Shown here in pieces: positions 1 through 9,114 of a stretch of 38,377 nucleotides of DNA. The translations under genes and the position numbers were made by a program. Position 1 is the stretch's first letter. Each line of letters begins with the position of its first letter. The notes under the pieces are model-generated. The model was not told where the DNA came from. It saw only the letters and a list, made by a program, of their open reading frames with translations, and searched no databases. Source of the DNA: Gammaproteobacteria bacterium (GTDB lineage: Bacteria > Pseudomonadota > Gammaproteobacteria > Enterobacterales > Psychrobiaceae); NCBI GenBank assembly GCA_013214965.1, contig JABSRU010000028.1, positions 1-38,377 of the forward strand, read 5' to 3'.

Positions 1-1
1 T

Positions 2-175
2 GGTGATAAAATTGCTGCCTTTGCATCGAGCCTCGGCGTGGATTCGGATACTGCCACAACAGGTTTAAGTAATATGCTCCCTGATTTAATCGATCAAGGA
101 AGTAGCGGCGGGAACTTGCTCGATAGTGTTGGCGGGATCGGCGGGGCACTCGACATGGCGAAAAAATTCTTTTAA
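2..175 (+). CDS. C-terminal end of a DUF937/YidB-like protein (partial)
   Basis: Frame 2 is open from the left edge to a TAA at 173-175 and gives 57 residues. The tail has the pattern of a DUF937/YidB-like C-terminus: a helix with LGVDSDTATTGLSNMLPDLIDQ, then a Gly/Ser-rich stretch (SSGGNLLDSVGGIGGALD) and a final MAKKFF. In that family a 'LLP.lid' helix precedes a Gly-rich end; the function is not established. The start lies outside the window, so length and N-terminal domains cannot be judged. A hairpin follows the stop. The family call is recognition by eye and moderately sure. Confidence 0.55.
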   Translation, partial: GDKIAAFASSLGVDSDTATTGLSNMLPDLIDQGSSGGNLLDSVGGIGGALDMAKKFF

Positions 176-212
176 CCAAACATGACGCTAACACGACACT
201 TAGTTTGTGATT

Positions 213-247
213 GAGATAGCCGTTTAATGCTGCTAAGCGACTATCTC
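213..247 (+). terminator. Stem-loop after the DUF937-like gene
   Basis: The arms GAGATAGCCGTTTA (213-226) and TAAGCGACTATCTC (234-247) pair over 14 positions, with one C/A mismatch and one G/T wobble, around a 7-base loop. No T-run follows; instead there is a small GGTA/TACC repeat at 248-259. It may be a weak or factor-assisted terminator that insulates the suf promoter. The hairpin is seen directly, but its role is inferred. Confidence 0.45.
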
Positions 248-301
248 GGTATTAGTACCCATTCAAATCTCCTCTCTAAATAGCCCACACTTTAATCATG
301 G

Positions 302-329
302 TTGAAATAAGTATGATAATCGTTATCAT
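302..329 (+). promoter_or_regulatory. suf promoter with a Fur box
   Basis: ATGATAA-TCG-TTATCAT at 313-329 is a perfect inverted repeat. It matches the 7-1-7 Fur consensus TGATAATnATTATCA closely, differing only at the centre. A TTGAAA (302-307) and a TATCAT (324-329) are 16 bases apart and could be the -35 and -10, so bound Fur would cover the -10. The site lies 31 bases before the sufA start. E. coli sufA is also Fur-repressed (established); here regulation is inferred from the site. Confidence 0.7.
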
Positions 330-359
330 TAGCGAAATTATTCCATGGGGTATTTTGAT

Positions 360-728
360 ATGTCCACTAACGTTAGTAGTTTCGATCCCAATGCACAAGA
401 GTGGCAAGGGTTAATCCTGACTCCAGCTGCCGGTCAGCAGATCTTTTCTTTACTTAAATTAGACTCAGAGTTACTTGGTGTGCGCTTAGCGGTGAAAAAA
501 TCTGGTTGCGCTGGTTTTGCTTATGATTTAAGCATGGCGCATCAGCAGCTAGCCGATGATTTAGTGTTTGCACAGGATGGCGGCAAGCTTTTTGTCGCAC
601 GAGAAATGATGATTTATGTCGACGGCACCACTGTTGATTATGTCTCGGTTGGTCTCAATAGCATGTTTACTTATACCAACCCTAAAGCGCAAGACGCTTG
701 TGGTTGTGGGGAAAGTTTTAGTGTTTAA
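360..728 (+). CDS. sufA: SufA, A-type Fe-S carrier protein
   Basis: A-type carrier that receives Fe-S clusters from the SufBCD scaffold and passes them to apo-proteins in the cytoplasm. The protein shows the three family cysteines: one in KKSGCAG and two in the C-terminal CGCGESF. I start at ATG 360 because GGGG at 347-350 stands 9 bases upstream. This gives 122 residues, the length of E. coli SufA. An in-frame ATG at 345 would add five residues but has no ribosome site. It is the first gene of sufABCDSE, behind a Fur box. IscA and ErpA are close relatives, but the operon context settles the call. Confidence 0.95.
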   Translation: MSTNVSSFDPNAQEWQGLILTPAAGQQIFSLLKLDSELLGVRLAVKKSGCAGFAYDLSMAHQQLADDLVFAQDGGKLFVAREMMIYVDGTTVDYVSVGLNSMFTYTNPKAQDACGCGESFSV

Positions 729-749
729 GCAAGTGATTGGGGCAATAAC

Positions 750-2210
750 ATGAGCGAGAGTGGCGTTGAAGTCCAGCAAGATATTCAAGATTGGGTCGAT
801 GATGAAAGCTATAAGCAGGGTTTTTTTACTGAGGTTGAGTCCGATCGCTTGCAGCAAGGGATCAATGAGCAGGTAGTTCGGGCTATTTCGGCGAAACGAA
901 ATGAACCACAATGGATGCTCGATTTTCGGCTTGAAGCCTTTAAAATTTGGCTGACCATGGAAGAACCCCATTGGTTAAAGGGTGAATATACGCCGTTGAA
1001 CTATCAAGAATACAGCTACTATTCTGCCCCGAGTTGCGATTCGGCGAGTTGCAACGATGGCGATGATGATGAGTTTTTGACCAAGGAAGTTGAAGAAGCC
1101 TTTAATCAACTTGGCGTACCGATTTCAGAACGGGATAATATTGCGGTTGATGCTATTTTTGATAGTGTTTCAGTGAAAACCACTTTTAGAGGTAAATTAG
1201 CCGAGCAAGGTATTATTTTTTGCTCTTTTAGTGATGCAATTCATCAATATCCCGAGTTGGTGCAGCAATACCTTGGCACGGTTGTGCCACCCAAAGATAA
1301 TTTCTTTGCGGCGTTAAATGCCGCTGTCGCCTCCGATGGCACTTTTGTTTATATTCCAAAAGGGATCCGTTGCCCGATGGAATTATCGACCTACTTTCGA
1401 ATTAACGCGGCTAAAACCGGACAATTTGAACGCACTATTTTGATTGCCGATGAAGGCAGTTATGTCAGTTATATCGAAGGTTGTTCAGCGCCATCCCATG
1501 ACAGTTATCAGTTACATGCCGCCGTGGTTGAGGTGATTATTCTTAAAGACGCCGAAGTGAAATATTCGACGGTGCAAAACTGGTATTCGGGTAAAGATAC
1601 CGCAGGCGGTATTCTTAACTTTGTGACTAAGCGAGCGGTTTGTCAGGGTTCTGGTTCGAAGATGTCTTGGACGCAGTCGGAAACAGGATCGGCGATTACG
1701 TGGAAATACCCTAGCATTATTTTAATTGGCGATAATTCGATTGGTGAGTTTTATTCGATTGCGCTGACTGCGGGTAAGCAACGTGCAGATACTGGCACTA
1801 AGATGATTCATATCGGTAAAAATACTCGCTCCACGATAATCTCGAAAGGGATTAGTGCAGGAATGAGTGAGAACACCTATCGCGGCTTGGTGAAAATTTT
1901 GCCCGGTGCCACTAATGCCCGTAATTTCACCCAATGTGATTCGATGCTGATTGGTGCCGATTGTGCGGCACATACTTTCCCTTACATTGAAGTTAAAAAC
2001 AGTAGCTCGCAAATTGAGCATGAAGCAACCACCAGTAAAATTGGTGAAGATCAGCTATTTTATTGTGCCCAGCGCGGCATCGCCGAAGAAGATGCAATTT
2101 CAATGATCGTTAATGGTTTCTGTAAGGATGTTTTTTCGGAACTGCCATTGGAATTTGCAGTAGAAGCTAAAAAATTATTGGCGATTAGCCTTGAAAATAG
2201 CGTTGGCTAG
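750..2210 (+). CDS. sufB: SufB, Fe-S cluster assembly scaffold subunit
   Basis: Core subunit of the SufBC2D complex, on which nascent Fe-S clusters are built from SufE-delivered sulfane sulfur. The 486 residues (E. coli 495) cover the N-terminal helical part, including a Cys-containing YYSAPSC segment, and the beta-helix core. Conserved elements include EGCSAP near residue 240, FTQCDSML with Cys396 (counterpart of the E. coli cluster cysteine) and the [16 protein letters not shown] stretch with the active glutamate. It follows sufA by 21 bases and precedes sufC by 11. Nothing is missing; the call is secure from near-identity of these blocks to E. coli SufB. Confidence 0.97.
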   Translation: MSESGVEVQQDIQDWVDDESYKQGFFTEVESDRLQQGINEQVVRAISAKRNEPQWMLDFRLEAFKIWLTMEEPHWLKGEYTPLNYQEYSYYSAPSCDSASCNDGDDDEFLTKEVEEAFNQLGVPISERDNIAVDAIFDSVSVKTTFRGKLAEQGIIFCSFSDAIHQYPELVQQYLGTVVPPKDNFFAALNAAVASDGTFVYIPKGIRCPMELSTYFRINAAKTGQFERTILIADEGSYVSYIEGCSAPSHDSYQLHAAVVEVIILKDAEVKYSTVQNWYSGKDTAGGILNFVTKRAVCQGSGSKMSWTQSETGSAITWKYPSIILIGDNSIGEFYSIALTAGKQRADTGTKMIHIGKNTRSTIISKGISAGMSENTYRGLVKILPGATNARNFTQCDSMLIGADCAAHTFPYIEVKNSSSQIEHEATTSKIGEDQLFYCAQRGIAEEDAISMIVNGFCKDVFSELPLEFAVEAKKLLAISLENSVG

Positions 2211-2221
2211 AAGGATTGAAA

Positions 2222-2968
2222 ATGTTAACAGTTAAAGACTTACACGCCAGCGTTGATGGCACCATGATTTTAAAGGGGATTAATTTGACGATTAACCCCG
2301 GTGAAGTACATGCGATTATGGGCCCTAATGGCTCAGGCAAAAGTACCTTAGCCAGTGTGCTAGCGGGTCGAGATAGTTATGAAATAGAATCGGGCAGTAT
2401 TGAATTTAAAGGGCAAGATTTGTTGGCGTTAGATCCCGATGCTCGCGCTGGTGAAGGGGTGTTTTTGGCCTTTCAATATCCGGTCGAAATCCCTGGGGTG
2501 TCAAATCAATTGTTTTTACAAGCAGCGATTAATTCAGTGCGCAAATACCAGGGGCTAGAAGCGTTAGATCGTTTTGATATTGTTGATCTGATTGATGAAA
2601 AAATTGAATTGCTTAATATGCCGAAAGATTTATTGCAGCGTTCGGTCAATGTTGGTTTTTCCGGCGGTGAAAAAAAGCGTAACGATATTTTACAAATGGC
2701 GGTGCTCGATCCAACATTATGTATTTTAGATGAAACTGATTCAGGGCTAGATATTGACGCGCTTAAAGAAGTTTCACATGGGGTGAATAGCCTGCGTGAT
2801 GGTAAACGGGCCTTTATTATTGTCACTCACTATCAGCGGATACTCGATTATATTAAACCTGACTTTGTGCATGTGTTAGCCAATGGAAAAATCGTTAAAT
2901 CAGGGGATTTCTCGATGGTCGCTAAGCTAGAGGCACAAGGCTATGGTTGGATTGGTCATGACGAATAG
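2222..2968 (+). CDS. sufC: SufC, ABC-type ATPase of the Suf scaffold
   Basis: Cytoplasmic ABC ATPase that drives conformational change of SufB-SufD during cluster assembly; it is not a transporter. It shows the Walker A GPNGSGKST, the Q-loop FQYPVEIPG, the signature FSGGEKKR, the Walker B CILDETDSGLD and the H-switch VTHYQR. ATG 2222 follows AAGGA (2211-2215) at six bases and gives 248 residues, exactly the E. coli length. An in-frame TTG at 2216 is less likely. The 3' end overlaps sufD. Confidence 0.97.
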   Translation: MLTVKDLHASVDGTMILKGINLTINPGEVHAIMGPNGSGKSTLASVLAGRDSYEIESGSIEFKGQDLLALDPDARAGEGVFLAFQYPVEIPGVSNQLFLQAAINSVRKYQGLEALDRFDIVDLIDEKIELLNMPKDLLQRSVNVGFSGGEKKRNDILQMAVLDPTLCILDETDSGLDIDALKEVSHGVNSLRDGKRAFIIVTHYQRILDYIKPDFVHVLANGKIVKSGDFSMVAKLEAQGYGWIGHDE

Positions 2969-4190
2969 CGCACAACAGGTTTTTGAGCAATTATATCAGC
3001 AGCAAGCGAAAATTGCTGATCAAGCGAGTTGGCAACAAGCGATAGCAACGGGTTTCGCCAAGCCAACCGACGAAGATTGGCGTTACACTAAACTCGATGA
3101 TTTTTTTCAGCTCGATTTTAAGCTAAGCATCCCAAGCGTTGTTTCCGCGCAGCAAGTACAAGCGCTGGCATTACCGCTCGACAGCTATTTGTTGGTATTT
3201 GTTAATGGCGAGTATCAATCACATTTAAGCAGTGACGATCTTGGTCCCTTCACGATCAGTGAATTAGGCATTGAGCGATCGCCCGCGATTGCCGCTGAAA
3301 TTTTCCAGCTCATTAGCGAAAGCTTTACTCGTCATCCGCAGCATATTCGGTTAGCGAAAAATACGATGGCGACTAAGCCGCTGCATTTTTTGCACATTAA
3401 CAATGGTGATGGAGGCATGAGTCATAGCTACAATAATGTGTCGATTGAGCAAGGCGCACAGTGTGTGGTGATCGAGCAGTTTGTTAATTTAGAGCCACAC
3501 CAGCCCAGTCAATTTAATGGTGCGCGTTTAGTCTTTAATATCGCTGATAATAGCAAGCTCGAACATTATAAGTTGTGCTTGCAAGAGAGTAGTTATCATT
3601 TTGGCCATAACGATTTGCATATTGGTCGAGATTGTCAGGTTAGTAGCATGAGCTTTTTATTGGCCGGGGCATTAATTCGTCATCATTGCAGCGCGATCCA
3701 TCATGGTGAAAACAGTCAATTAACCATTAACAGTTTAGCCTTGCCCAGTGGTAATCAAACCTATGACTCGCGCAGTTTTCTTGAGCATAAAGTGGGTCAT
3801 TGTCATAGTAAACAACTGCATAAAAACATTGTGCAGGATCAGGCAAATGCCGTGTTTAATGGCATGATTAAAGTGGCTAAAGGCGCACTGAAAACCGATG
3901 GCAAGATGGACAATCACAACTTGCTCTTGAGTGAAACCTGTCAAATTAACAGTAAGCCACAACTAGAGATTTATGCCGACGATGTCCTGTGTGGTCATGG
4001 CACCACCACTGGCGCACTTAACCCTGAGCAAATATTTTATCTTCAAACTCGCGGCATTAATAAAGTCGCAGCCGAGCAGATGATTACCTTTGCTTTTGCT
4101 GCACAATTAAGCGATGCGATTAAGCTGCCAGCCGTGCAAAGTTGTGTGCTAGCCCATATCTCTAAAAAATTGGCCGAGGTGTTGTCATGA
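2958..4190 (+). CDS. sufD: SufD, Fe-S cluster assembly subunit
   Basis: Partner of SufB in SufBC2D, needed for iron acquisition by the scaffold. The N-terminal half is variable. The C-terminal half has the family core: [11 protein letters not shown] and [15 protein letters not shown], with the Cys and His that match the functional pair of E. coli SufD, then [12 protein letters not shown] prefer ATG 2958, which overlaps sufC by 11 bases and gives 410 residues (E. coli 423). An in-frame ATG at 2943 would add five residues. The stop overlaps the sufS start as ATGA, which points to translational coupling. Confidence 0.95.
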   Translation: MTNSAQQVFEQLYQQQAKIADQASWQQAIATGFAKPTDEDWRYTKLDDFFQLDFKLSIPSVVSAQQVQALALPLDSYLLVFVNGEYQSHLSSDDLGPFTISELGIERSPAIAAEIFQLISESFTRHPQHIRLAKNTMATKPLHFLHINNGDGGMSHSYNNVSIEQGAQCVVIEQFVNLEPHQPSQFNGARLVFNIADNSKLEHYKLCLQESSYHFGHNDLHIGRDCQVSSMSFLLAGALIRHHCSAIHHGENSQLTINSLALPSGNQTYDSRSFLEHKVGHCHSKQLHKNIVQDQANAVFNGMIKVAKGALKTDGKMDNHNLLLSETCQINSKPQLEIYADDVLCGHGTTTGALNPEQIFYLQTRGINKVAAEQMITFAFAAQLSDAIKLPAVQSCVLAHISKKLAEVLS

Positions 4191-5419
4191 GTTATCCAAT
4201 TGAACAAATTCGCAGCCAGTTTCCGATTTTGCAACAGCAGGTTAATGATAAGCCGTTGGTATATCTCGACAGTGGGGCTACCGCGCAAAAACCCTTACAG
4301 GTGTTAAGCCGGATCGATGAATTTTATCGTCAGCAAAATGCCGCAGTACATCGTGGCGTGCATCAGCTGAGTAGTGAAGCTACCACGATGATGGAACAAG
4401 TGCGTGATAAGGTTCAAGGTTTTATTGGAGCAAAACAGCGCGATGAAATTGTGTTTGTCCGTGGTGCAACGCAAGCAATTAATCTGGTTGCCAGTAGTTT
4501 TGGCGGCAGTCATTGGCAAGCCGGTGATGAGATTATTATTACCGAAATGGAGCATCACGCCAATATTGTGCCGTGGCAGCTATTGGCCGAACGCCTTGAG
4601 CTAACATTAGTTATTTGGCCCATTGAAGCAGATGGCCGTTTGGCCACCGCAACGTTGCAGCGGCTATTAACTCAACGGACACGGTTGTTAGCGGTCACCC
4701 ATGTCTCGAATGTGTTGGGTACGGTTAATCCTATCGCCGAAATTGTTAAATTATGTCGAGATAATCAAACGTTAACCTTAATAGATGGCGCGCAAGCAGT
4801 GATGCATCACCGGGTTGATGTTCAAGCGCTCGATTGTGATTTCTATTTGTTTTCGGGTCATAAACTTTACGCGCCAACGGGCAGTGGCATTCTTTACGGC
4901 AAGCTGGCGTTATTAGAAAGTATGCCGCCGATGGAAGGTGGCGGGGCGATGATTACTGAGGTTGATCTGGTCACTGGCAGTAAGTTTGCCAAGCCTCCCT
5001 ACCGTTTTGAGGCAGGTACCCCGAACACTTGTGCCATTATCGGCTTAGGTAGCGCCATTGATTATATTGAGCAAGTTGGCCTCGATAATATTGCCGAATA
5101 TGAACAGGGCTTAATGGCTTACGCGTTAACGCAATTAGGATCAGTTGATTTGCTGAAAATTTATGGTGAGATGCCGCTGAGTGAACGTGCTGGGGTGATT
5201 GCGTTTAATCTTGACGGTATTCATGCGCTTGATGTCGGGACGTTTTTAGATCGTTATGGCATTGCTATCCGTACTGGTCATCATTGTGCGATGCCGCTGC
5301 TTAAGCATTATCAGCAAAGTTCGATGTGTCGGCTGTCGATTGCGATGTATAACGACAAAAGTGAAATAGATGCCTTGGTCGCAGGGTTAACCCGTATTGT
5401 GCGGTTGTTAGGGAAGTAG
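4187..5419 (+). CDS. sufS: SufS, cysteine desulfurase
   Basis: PLP-dependent group II desulfurase that removes sulfur from L-cysteine as a persulfide and hands it to SufE. Visible marks are the PLP lysine Lys226 in [12 protein letters not shown], the [11 protein letters not shown] block, DGAQAVMHH, and the catalytic Cys367 in RTGHHCAMP, the SufS/CsdA pattern rather than the IscS one. Its 410 residues compare with 406 in E. coli. It overlaps sufD by four bases and ends one base before sufE, so the desulfurase and its acceptor are made together. CsdA is the alternative by sequence, but the operon argues for SufS. Confidence 0.96.
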   Translation: MSYPIEQIRSQFPILQQQVNDKPLVYLDSGATAQKPLQVLSRIDEFYRQQNAAVHRGVHQLSSEATTMMEQVRDKVQGFIGAKQRDEIVFVRGATQAINLVASSFGGSHWQAGDEIIITEMEHHANIVPWQLLAERLELTLVIWPIEADGRLATATLQRLLTQRTRLLAVTHVSNVLGTVNPIAEIVKLCRDNQTLTLIDGAQAVMHHRVDVQALDCDFYLFSGHKLYAPTGSGILYGKLALLESMPPMEGGGAMITEVDLVTGSKFAKPPYRFEAGTPNTCAIIGLGSAIDYIEQVGLDNIAEYEQGLMAYALTQLGSVDLLKIYGEMPLSERAGVIAFNLDGIHALDVGTFLDRYGIAIRTGHHCAMPLLKHYQQSSMCRLSIAMYNDKSEIDALVAGLTRIVRLLGK

Positions 5420-5420
5420 A

Positions 5421-5819
5421 ATGGATCAACAAAAACTATTAAAAAACTTCGGTCGTTGTCACGATTGGGAAGAAAAATATCTTTATTTAATTGAGTTAGG
5501 TGAAAAATATGCCACCTTGCCTGAGTCGGATCAAGTGCCTAAATATACGGTCACTGGTTGCCAGAGTCAGGTCTGGATTAAAGTGAGCGTGGTAGATGGC
5601 AAGGTGTTATTGAGCGGTAATAGTGATGCCGCTATCGTTAAAGGCTTGGTGGCGATGCTGTTGATTTTATTGCAACAGATGAGTCCAGCTGAGTTAATGG
5701 CGTTTGATATTAATGGTGTGCTTGATCGGCTCGATCTTAAACAGCAAATCACCCCCACTCGTAATCAGGGCATGGCGGCGATGTTAACGGCTATTTATAG
5801 TCAGTTAAGCGTTATTTAA
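5421..5819 (+). CDS. sufE: SufE, sulfur acceptor for SufS
   Basis: Takes the persulfide from SufS on its own cysteine and passes it to SufB, stimulating SufS. The key residue is Cys47 in VTGCQSQVW, on the exposed loop typical of the family; VPKYTVTGC before it is also conserved. Its length of 132 residues compares with 138 in E. coli. It is the last gene of the suf operon, only one base after sufS. Downstream lie two hairpins and then a convergent gene, so transcription probably ends there. Confidence 0.95.
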   Translation: MDQQKLLKNFGRCHDWEEKYLYLIELGEKYATLPESDQVPKYTVTGCQSQVWIKVSVVDGKVLLSGNSDAAIVKGLVAMLLILLQQMSPAELMAFDINGVLDRLDLKQQITPTRNQGMAAMLTAIYSQLSVI

Positions 5820-5870
5820 GCACGCAGAAATAAATTGAACAACAAGACGCCGTAAATCCGTCACTACTGC

Positions 5871-5944
5871 GATAGACTTCCGAATGCCACTGGCATTTGG
5901 CTTCTATCTTCGTTCGAGGCTCTGGAGCAGCATCCTTGCTGCTC
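5871..5944. terminator. Two tandem hairpins between sufE and nrdA
   Basis: Hairpin 1 (5871-5908): GATAGA pairs with TCTATC, and inside it CCGAATGCCA pairs with TGGCATTTGG (one G/T wobble) around a single C at 5890; the real loop must open a few pairs. Hairpin 2 (5925-5944): GAGCAGCA, loop TCCT, TGCTGCTC, a perfect 8-bp stem followed by AAGCTTGTTTT. Hairpin 2 can act as the suf terminator and perhaps also serve nrdA from the other side. The block from about 5846 resembles an interspersed intergenic repeat; see findings. Confidence 0.6.
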
Positions 5945-6008
5945 AAGCTTGTTTTATCAAATAACAACACTTTCAGTCGATTAGCCGAAATGTTTAAGTT
6001 TGAAAAAA

Positions 6009-7679
6009 TTAACCCTCACAAGCCTTACATTGGCGCTTTTGATTGAGTTGTTGGGCGGCATTCATGCTGTGTTGATAATAAAGCGCCTTAATCCCCATTT
6101 TCCATGCGCTGATATACAGTTGATTAATCTCTTTTATTGGGGTGTCTGGATGCACCATGACGTTGAGGGATTGTCCTTGGTCGATATAGGTTTGGCGGGT
6201 CGCGGCTTGATTAATCACGCTCATTTGATCTAGTTCGGCAAAGGTTTTAAACACTTCTTTGGCGTCGTCACTTAAAAAACTAAGTTGTTGTACTGAGCCG
6301 TCATGATCGCGAATGTTACGCCATACTTCTTTGCTATTTTGACCAATTTCTTCTAATAACAATTCTAAAAATGGATTTTTAATCGTGGTTTTCAATTTTG
6401 CGATATCTTTGACATAGCAATTTGACCAAATCGGTTCGATACCTTGCGAGACTTGGCCGAGAATAAAGGCCGATGAAGTCGTCGGCGCTAGCGCATTAAG
6501 GGTCGCATTGCGTCGTCCGTAACCGCGCAGTAGCTCTGGCTCACCTAGTAGTTGGGCTAACTGAGTTGAAGCATCGTAGGATTGTTGTTTGATCTGTTTA
6601 AAAATCTCTAAATTAAGTTTGGCGGCTTCGCGTCCTTCCCAGGCTAACATTTTTGATTGCAATAACGAGTGCCAGCCCAGCACACCAACACCTAAGGCAC
6701 GATTAGCTTTGGCAAATCGATACGCTTTTTCCATAAACAAAAAGGTTAGTTGGTCATCGCGGGCGTCGCTGTCACGTAATGTTTCGAGTTTTTCGAGAAA
6801 CTCGCTGTTTACCGCATCTAAAAAGTAGACCAATGTTTGCACCGCGTCAGTGTCTTTCCAACGTTCATAATGCAGTAAATTGATTGACGATAACACACAG
6901 ACAAAAGACCATTTATCGCTGCTCGGTAACATGATTTCGCTACAGAGATTACTGGCTTTGATCTTCATATTATGATCTTTGTAGACATCGACGGTATTGT
7001 TATTGGCGTTATCGCTAAACAAAATATAGGGATAACCCATTTCACCACGACGTTGTAATACCTTGGCCCACAGGGTGCGCTTGTCGGCGTCGCCATCAAT
7101 CATTTGTCGCATCCATTGATCGGTTACGGTAATGCCGTGGGTTAGCTCTTGAATCGGGTTGCCTTCGGTACCAAGATTTAAAAACTCGTTGGCGTCGGGA
7201 TGTTCAATCGGTAAATAAGGTGCAAAGCGACCACGACGCACCGAGCCTTGGCTCACGACATCGACCATGGTTTCAAACAGTTGCATAAAATGCACCGCAC
7301 CGGATGAATGACCATCATTACTAATAGGCGCACCACGACCCCGTAAATGACCAAAATAGCCGGAAGTGCCACCGCCTAATTTTGACATCATGCCAATTTC
7401 GGCTTCACTAAATAAAATGCCGCCAATATCGTCATCGATACTCGAACCATAACAGCTCACTGGTAGGCCGCGTTTGCGACCAAAGTTAGACCAAATAGGT
7501 GAGGCGAGGGAGAAAAAACCTTGCTCCATATAGCCGTAAAATTTATCACTAAAACCGCTAATACCTAAAATTTGTTCAGCGCGATCGGCGATGTTGCGGA
7601 TCCGTTGTTCGGCGCTTTCGCCGGCTTCAAGGTAGCCACTGGCTAAAAACTGGCGGCTGTTTGGGGTTAACCATTGCAT
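6009..7679 (-). CDS. nrdA: Class I ribonucleotide reductase, large (alpha) subunit lacking an ATP-cone
   Basis: Catalytic subunit that reduces ribonucleoside diphosphates to the deoxy forms. The active site is complete: Cys76 (LPVSCYGSS) and Cys261 (SFVCVLSS) are the redox pair, Asn244-Cys246-Glu248 (NLCSEI) the radical cysteine and its partners, and Tyr534-Tyr535 (ALYYQHS) the radical-transfer pair. The C-terminal CKACEG (Cys551, Cys554) serves regeneration by thioredoxin or glutaredoxin. The protein has only 556 residues, and the N-terminus begins almost directly at the catalytic domain, so the usual ATP-cone is absent. The start has GGAAA a few bases upstream. It lies 30 bases after nrdB in the same operon. 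The missing cone is explained by nrdB. Confidence 0.9.
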   Translation of the reverse strand: MQWLTPNSRQFLASGYLEAGESAEQRIRNIADRAEQILGISGFSDKFYGYMEQGFFSLASPIWSNFGRKRGLPVSCYGSSIDDDIGGILFSEAEIGMMSKLGGGTSGYFGHLRGRGAPISNDGHSSGAVHFMQLFETMVDVVSQGSVRRGRFAPYLPIEHPDANEFLNLGTEGNPIQELTHGITVTDQWMRQMIDGDADKRTLWAKVLQRRGEMGYPYILFSDNANNNTVDVYKDHNMKIKASNLCSEIMLPSSDKWSFVCVLSSINLLHYERWKDTDAVQTLVYFLDAVNSEFLEKLETLRDSDARDDQLTFLFMEKAYRFAKANRALGVGVLGWHSLLQSKMLAWEGREAAKLNLEIFKQIKQQSYDASTQLAQLLGEPELLRGYGRRNATLNALAPTTSSAFILGQVSQGIEPIWSNCYVKDIAKLKTTIKNPFLELLLEEIGQNSKEVWRNIRDHDGSVQQLSFLSDDAKEVFKTFAELDQMSVINQAATRQTYIDQGQSLNVMVHPDTPIKEINQLYISAWKMGIKALYYQHSMNAAQQLNQKRQCKACEG

Positions 7680-7709
7680 AAAAATTTCCGTATCTGTGGT
7701 GGTCGCGTC

Positions 7710-8984
7710 TTAAAAAAGATCGTCGCTGGTGACGCTTTTGCTGCGTTTGTTGTAGTTGATTGAGCGTTTAACAAAAAAGTCGCCATGTTTGGTGGCAATG
7801 ATCTCGTCATCGAACCACTCGGTTTGTTCAACTAGCGCTTGATCGACACTAAACACTGGCGCAATATCAATGCTAGCGAGCGAGTTATTAAAACGATTTT
7901 TTATGAACTCTTTCACTTGTTGCTTGGGTAAAAAATCTAATTCACCATCACTAAAGATCCAGTCAATAATTTGTGCCTCGGCGTCATAGGCTTCAATGCA
8001 CAATTGTTGGACTTGCGCGGTATGTGCGTCGTCGAACCAGCTGGGGTTTTCTTGCTTAATTATTTTAATTAAATCGATCCCAAAATTACCGTGAATTTGC
8101 TCTTCTTTTGACGTCGCTTCCACGACATTTGAGATGCCCTTGAGCCGATTTTGGTGCTTATTGAAGGACATGATGATTAAAAACTGTGAAAATAGCGATA
8201 CATGTTCAATAAACAGCGCAAACAACAAGATTGACTCGGAAAATTCGCGGTTTTCATCGCTGCTAGCGTGTTTAAGTGCTGCCTCTAAATAGTTGACTCG
8301 ACTCATGATCGCAGGGTTTTCAGCGAGTTTCTCAAACTCGTCATTTAGTCCTAATAATTCCAATAGATGAGAGTAGGCATCGTGATGGCGAACTTCTGAC
8401 TCGGCAAAGGTTGCGCCGATGGCACCAATTTCTGGTTTTGGCATTTTTTGATAAATATTGCCCCAAAAACTTTTCACTGCCACTTCAATTTGTGAAATAG
8501 CCAGCATAGTGCGTTTGATCGCTTGGCATTCATGAGCGGCTAAATGTATTTTGAAATCTTGAATGTCACTGGTGAAATTAAATTCGGTGTGGATCCAATA
8601 GGAGTGGCGAATGGCATCGACATACTCCAATAAGTCCGGATATTCGTAGGGTTTGAGATTAAGACGTTTTTCAAAGATATTATGCTGGCGCTTATGGGCT
8701 TGGGCATCACGATATAAAATATATGCCTTGGCAGCTTGGTGAAAATCCGATGACATCAACTGATCTTCGATAATATTTTGAATCCCTTCAATTGACGGGG
8801 TATAGCGGCTATCAATTTTTTTCATCGAGCTTAGTACCGCGAGTACTTGGATGGTGATTGTTTTAGCATCGGTTGGAGAACCAACACCGACGGCCGCCAT
8901 CGCTTTGGTAATCGCCGCCGTTATTTTGCTATCGAAAAATGGCTTGAGAGTGCCATCTCTTTTTACAACATTCGTTATTTTCAT
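7710..8984 (-). CDS. nrdB: Ribonucleotide reductase radical (beta) subunit with an N-terminal ATP-cone
   Basis: Ferritin-like subunit that holds the dimetal centre and starts the radical. Residues about 3-95 are an ATP-cone: VVKRDGTLKPFFDSKI at the front, then IEGIQNIIEDQLM and AKAYILYRD. This domain normally sits on NrdA. The ferritin-like part has candidate metal ligands Glu167, Glu197, His200, Glu260, Glu295 and His298, and Tyr204 sits where the E. coli radical tyrosine (Tyr122) is. Glu167 replaces the usual Asp of E. coli NrdB. The 424 residues exceed E. coli's 376 because of the cone. Known cases such as Leeuwenhoekiella blandensis NrdB use the cone to switch activity by beta-subunit oligomerisation and may use manganese; that this protein does so is inferred. 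A promoter and an inverted repeat lie upstream. Confidence 0.92.
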   Translation of the reverse strand: MKITNVVKRDGTLKPFFDSKITAAITKAMAAVGVGSPTDAKTITIQVLAVLSSMKKIDSRYTPSIEGIQNIIEDQLMSSDFHQAAKAYILYRDAQAHKRQHNIFEKRLNLKPYEYPDLLEYVDAIRHSYWIHTEFNFTSDIQDFKIHLAAHECQAIKRTMLAISQIEVAVKSFWGNIYQKMPKPEIGAIGATFAESEVRHHDAYSHLLELLGLNDEFEKLAENPAIMSRVNYLEAALKHASSDENREFSESILLFALFIEHVSLFSQFLIIMSFNKHQNRLKGISNVVEATSKEEQIHGNFGIDLIKIIKQENPSWFDDAHTAQVQQLCIEAYDAEAQIIDWIFSDGELDFLPKQQVKEFIKNRFNNSLASIDIAPVFSVDQALVEQTEWFDDEIIATKHGDFFVKRSINYNKRSKSVTSDDLF

Positions 8985-8997
8985 AACTGGCTCAAAT

Positions 8998-9050
8998 CTT
9001 AATGGTTATCATTTGCCATTAAGAATAGCGATAAATAAACTGCAAATCAA
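8998..9050 (-). promoter_or_regulatory. nrdBA promoter and a perfect inverted repeat
   Basis: On the minus strand TTGATT (9050-9045) and TATTCT (9027-9022) are 17 bases apart, a plausible sigma-70 promoter. CTTAATGG (8998-9005) and CCATTAAG (9016-9023) are perfect 8-bp inverted arms with a 10-base spacer. They overlap the edge of the -10 and the expected transcription start, and lie 14-39 bases before the nrdB ATG. The repeat does not match the NrdR box consensus as I know it. It may be an operator or a 5'-UTR hairpin. Confidence 0.5.
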
Positions 9051-9114
9051 CAACTAGTTTATTGTTAACGCTTAAGGTAAATTACAAGAATATTTAATTA
9101 TTTCGGAGTGTGTG

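Noticed and set aside
345-359. Longer SufA start at ATG 345
   Set aside because: No ribosome site precedes it, while GGGG stands nine bases before ATG 360 and the 360 start gives the E. coli length.
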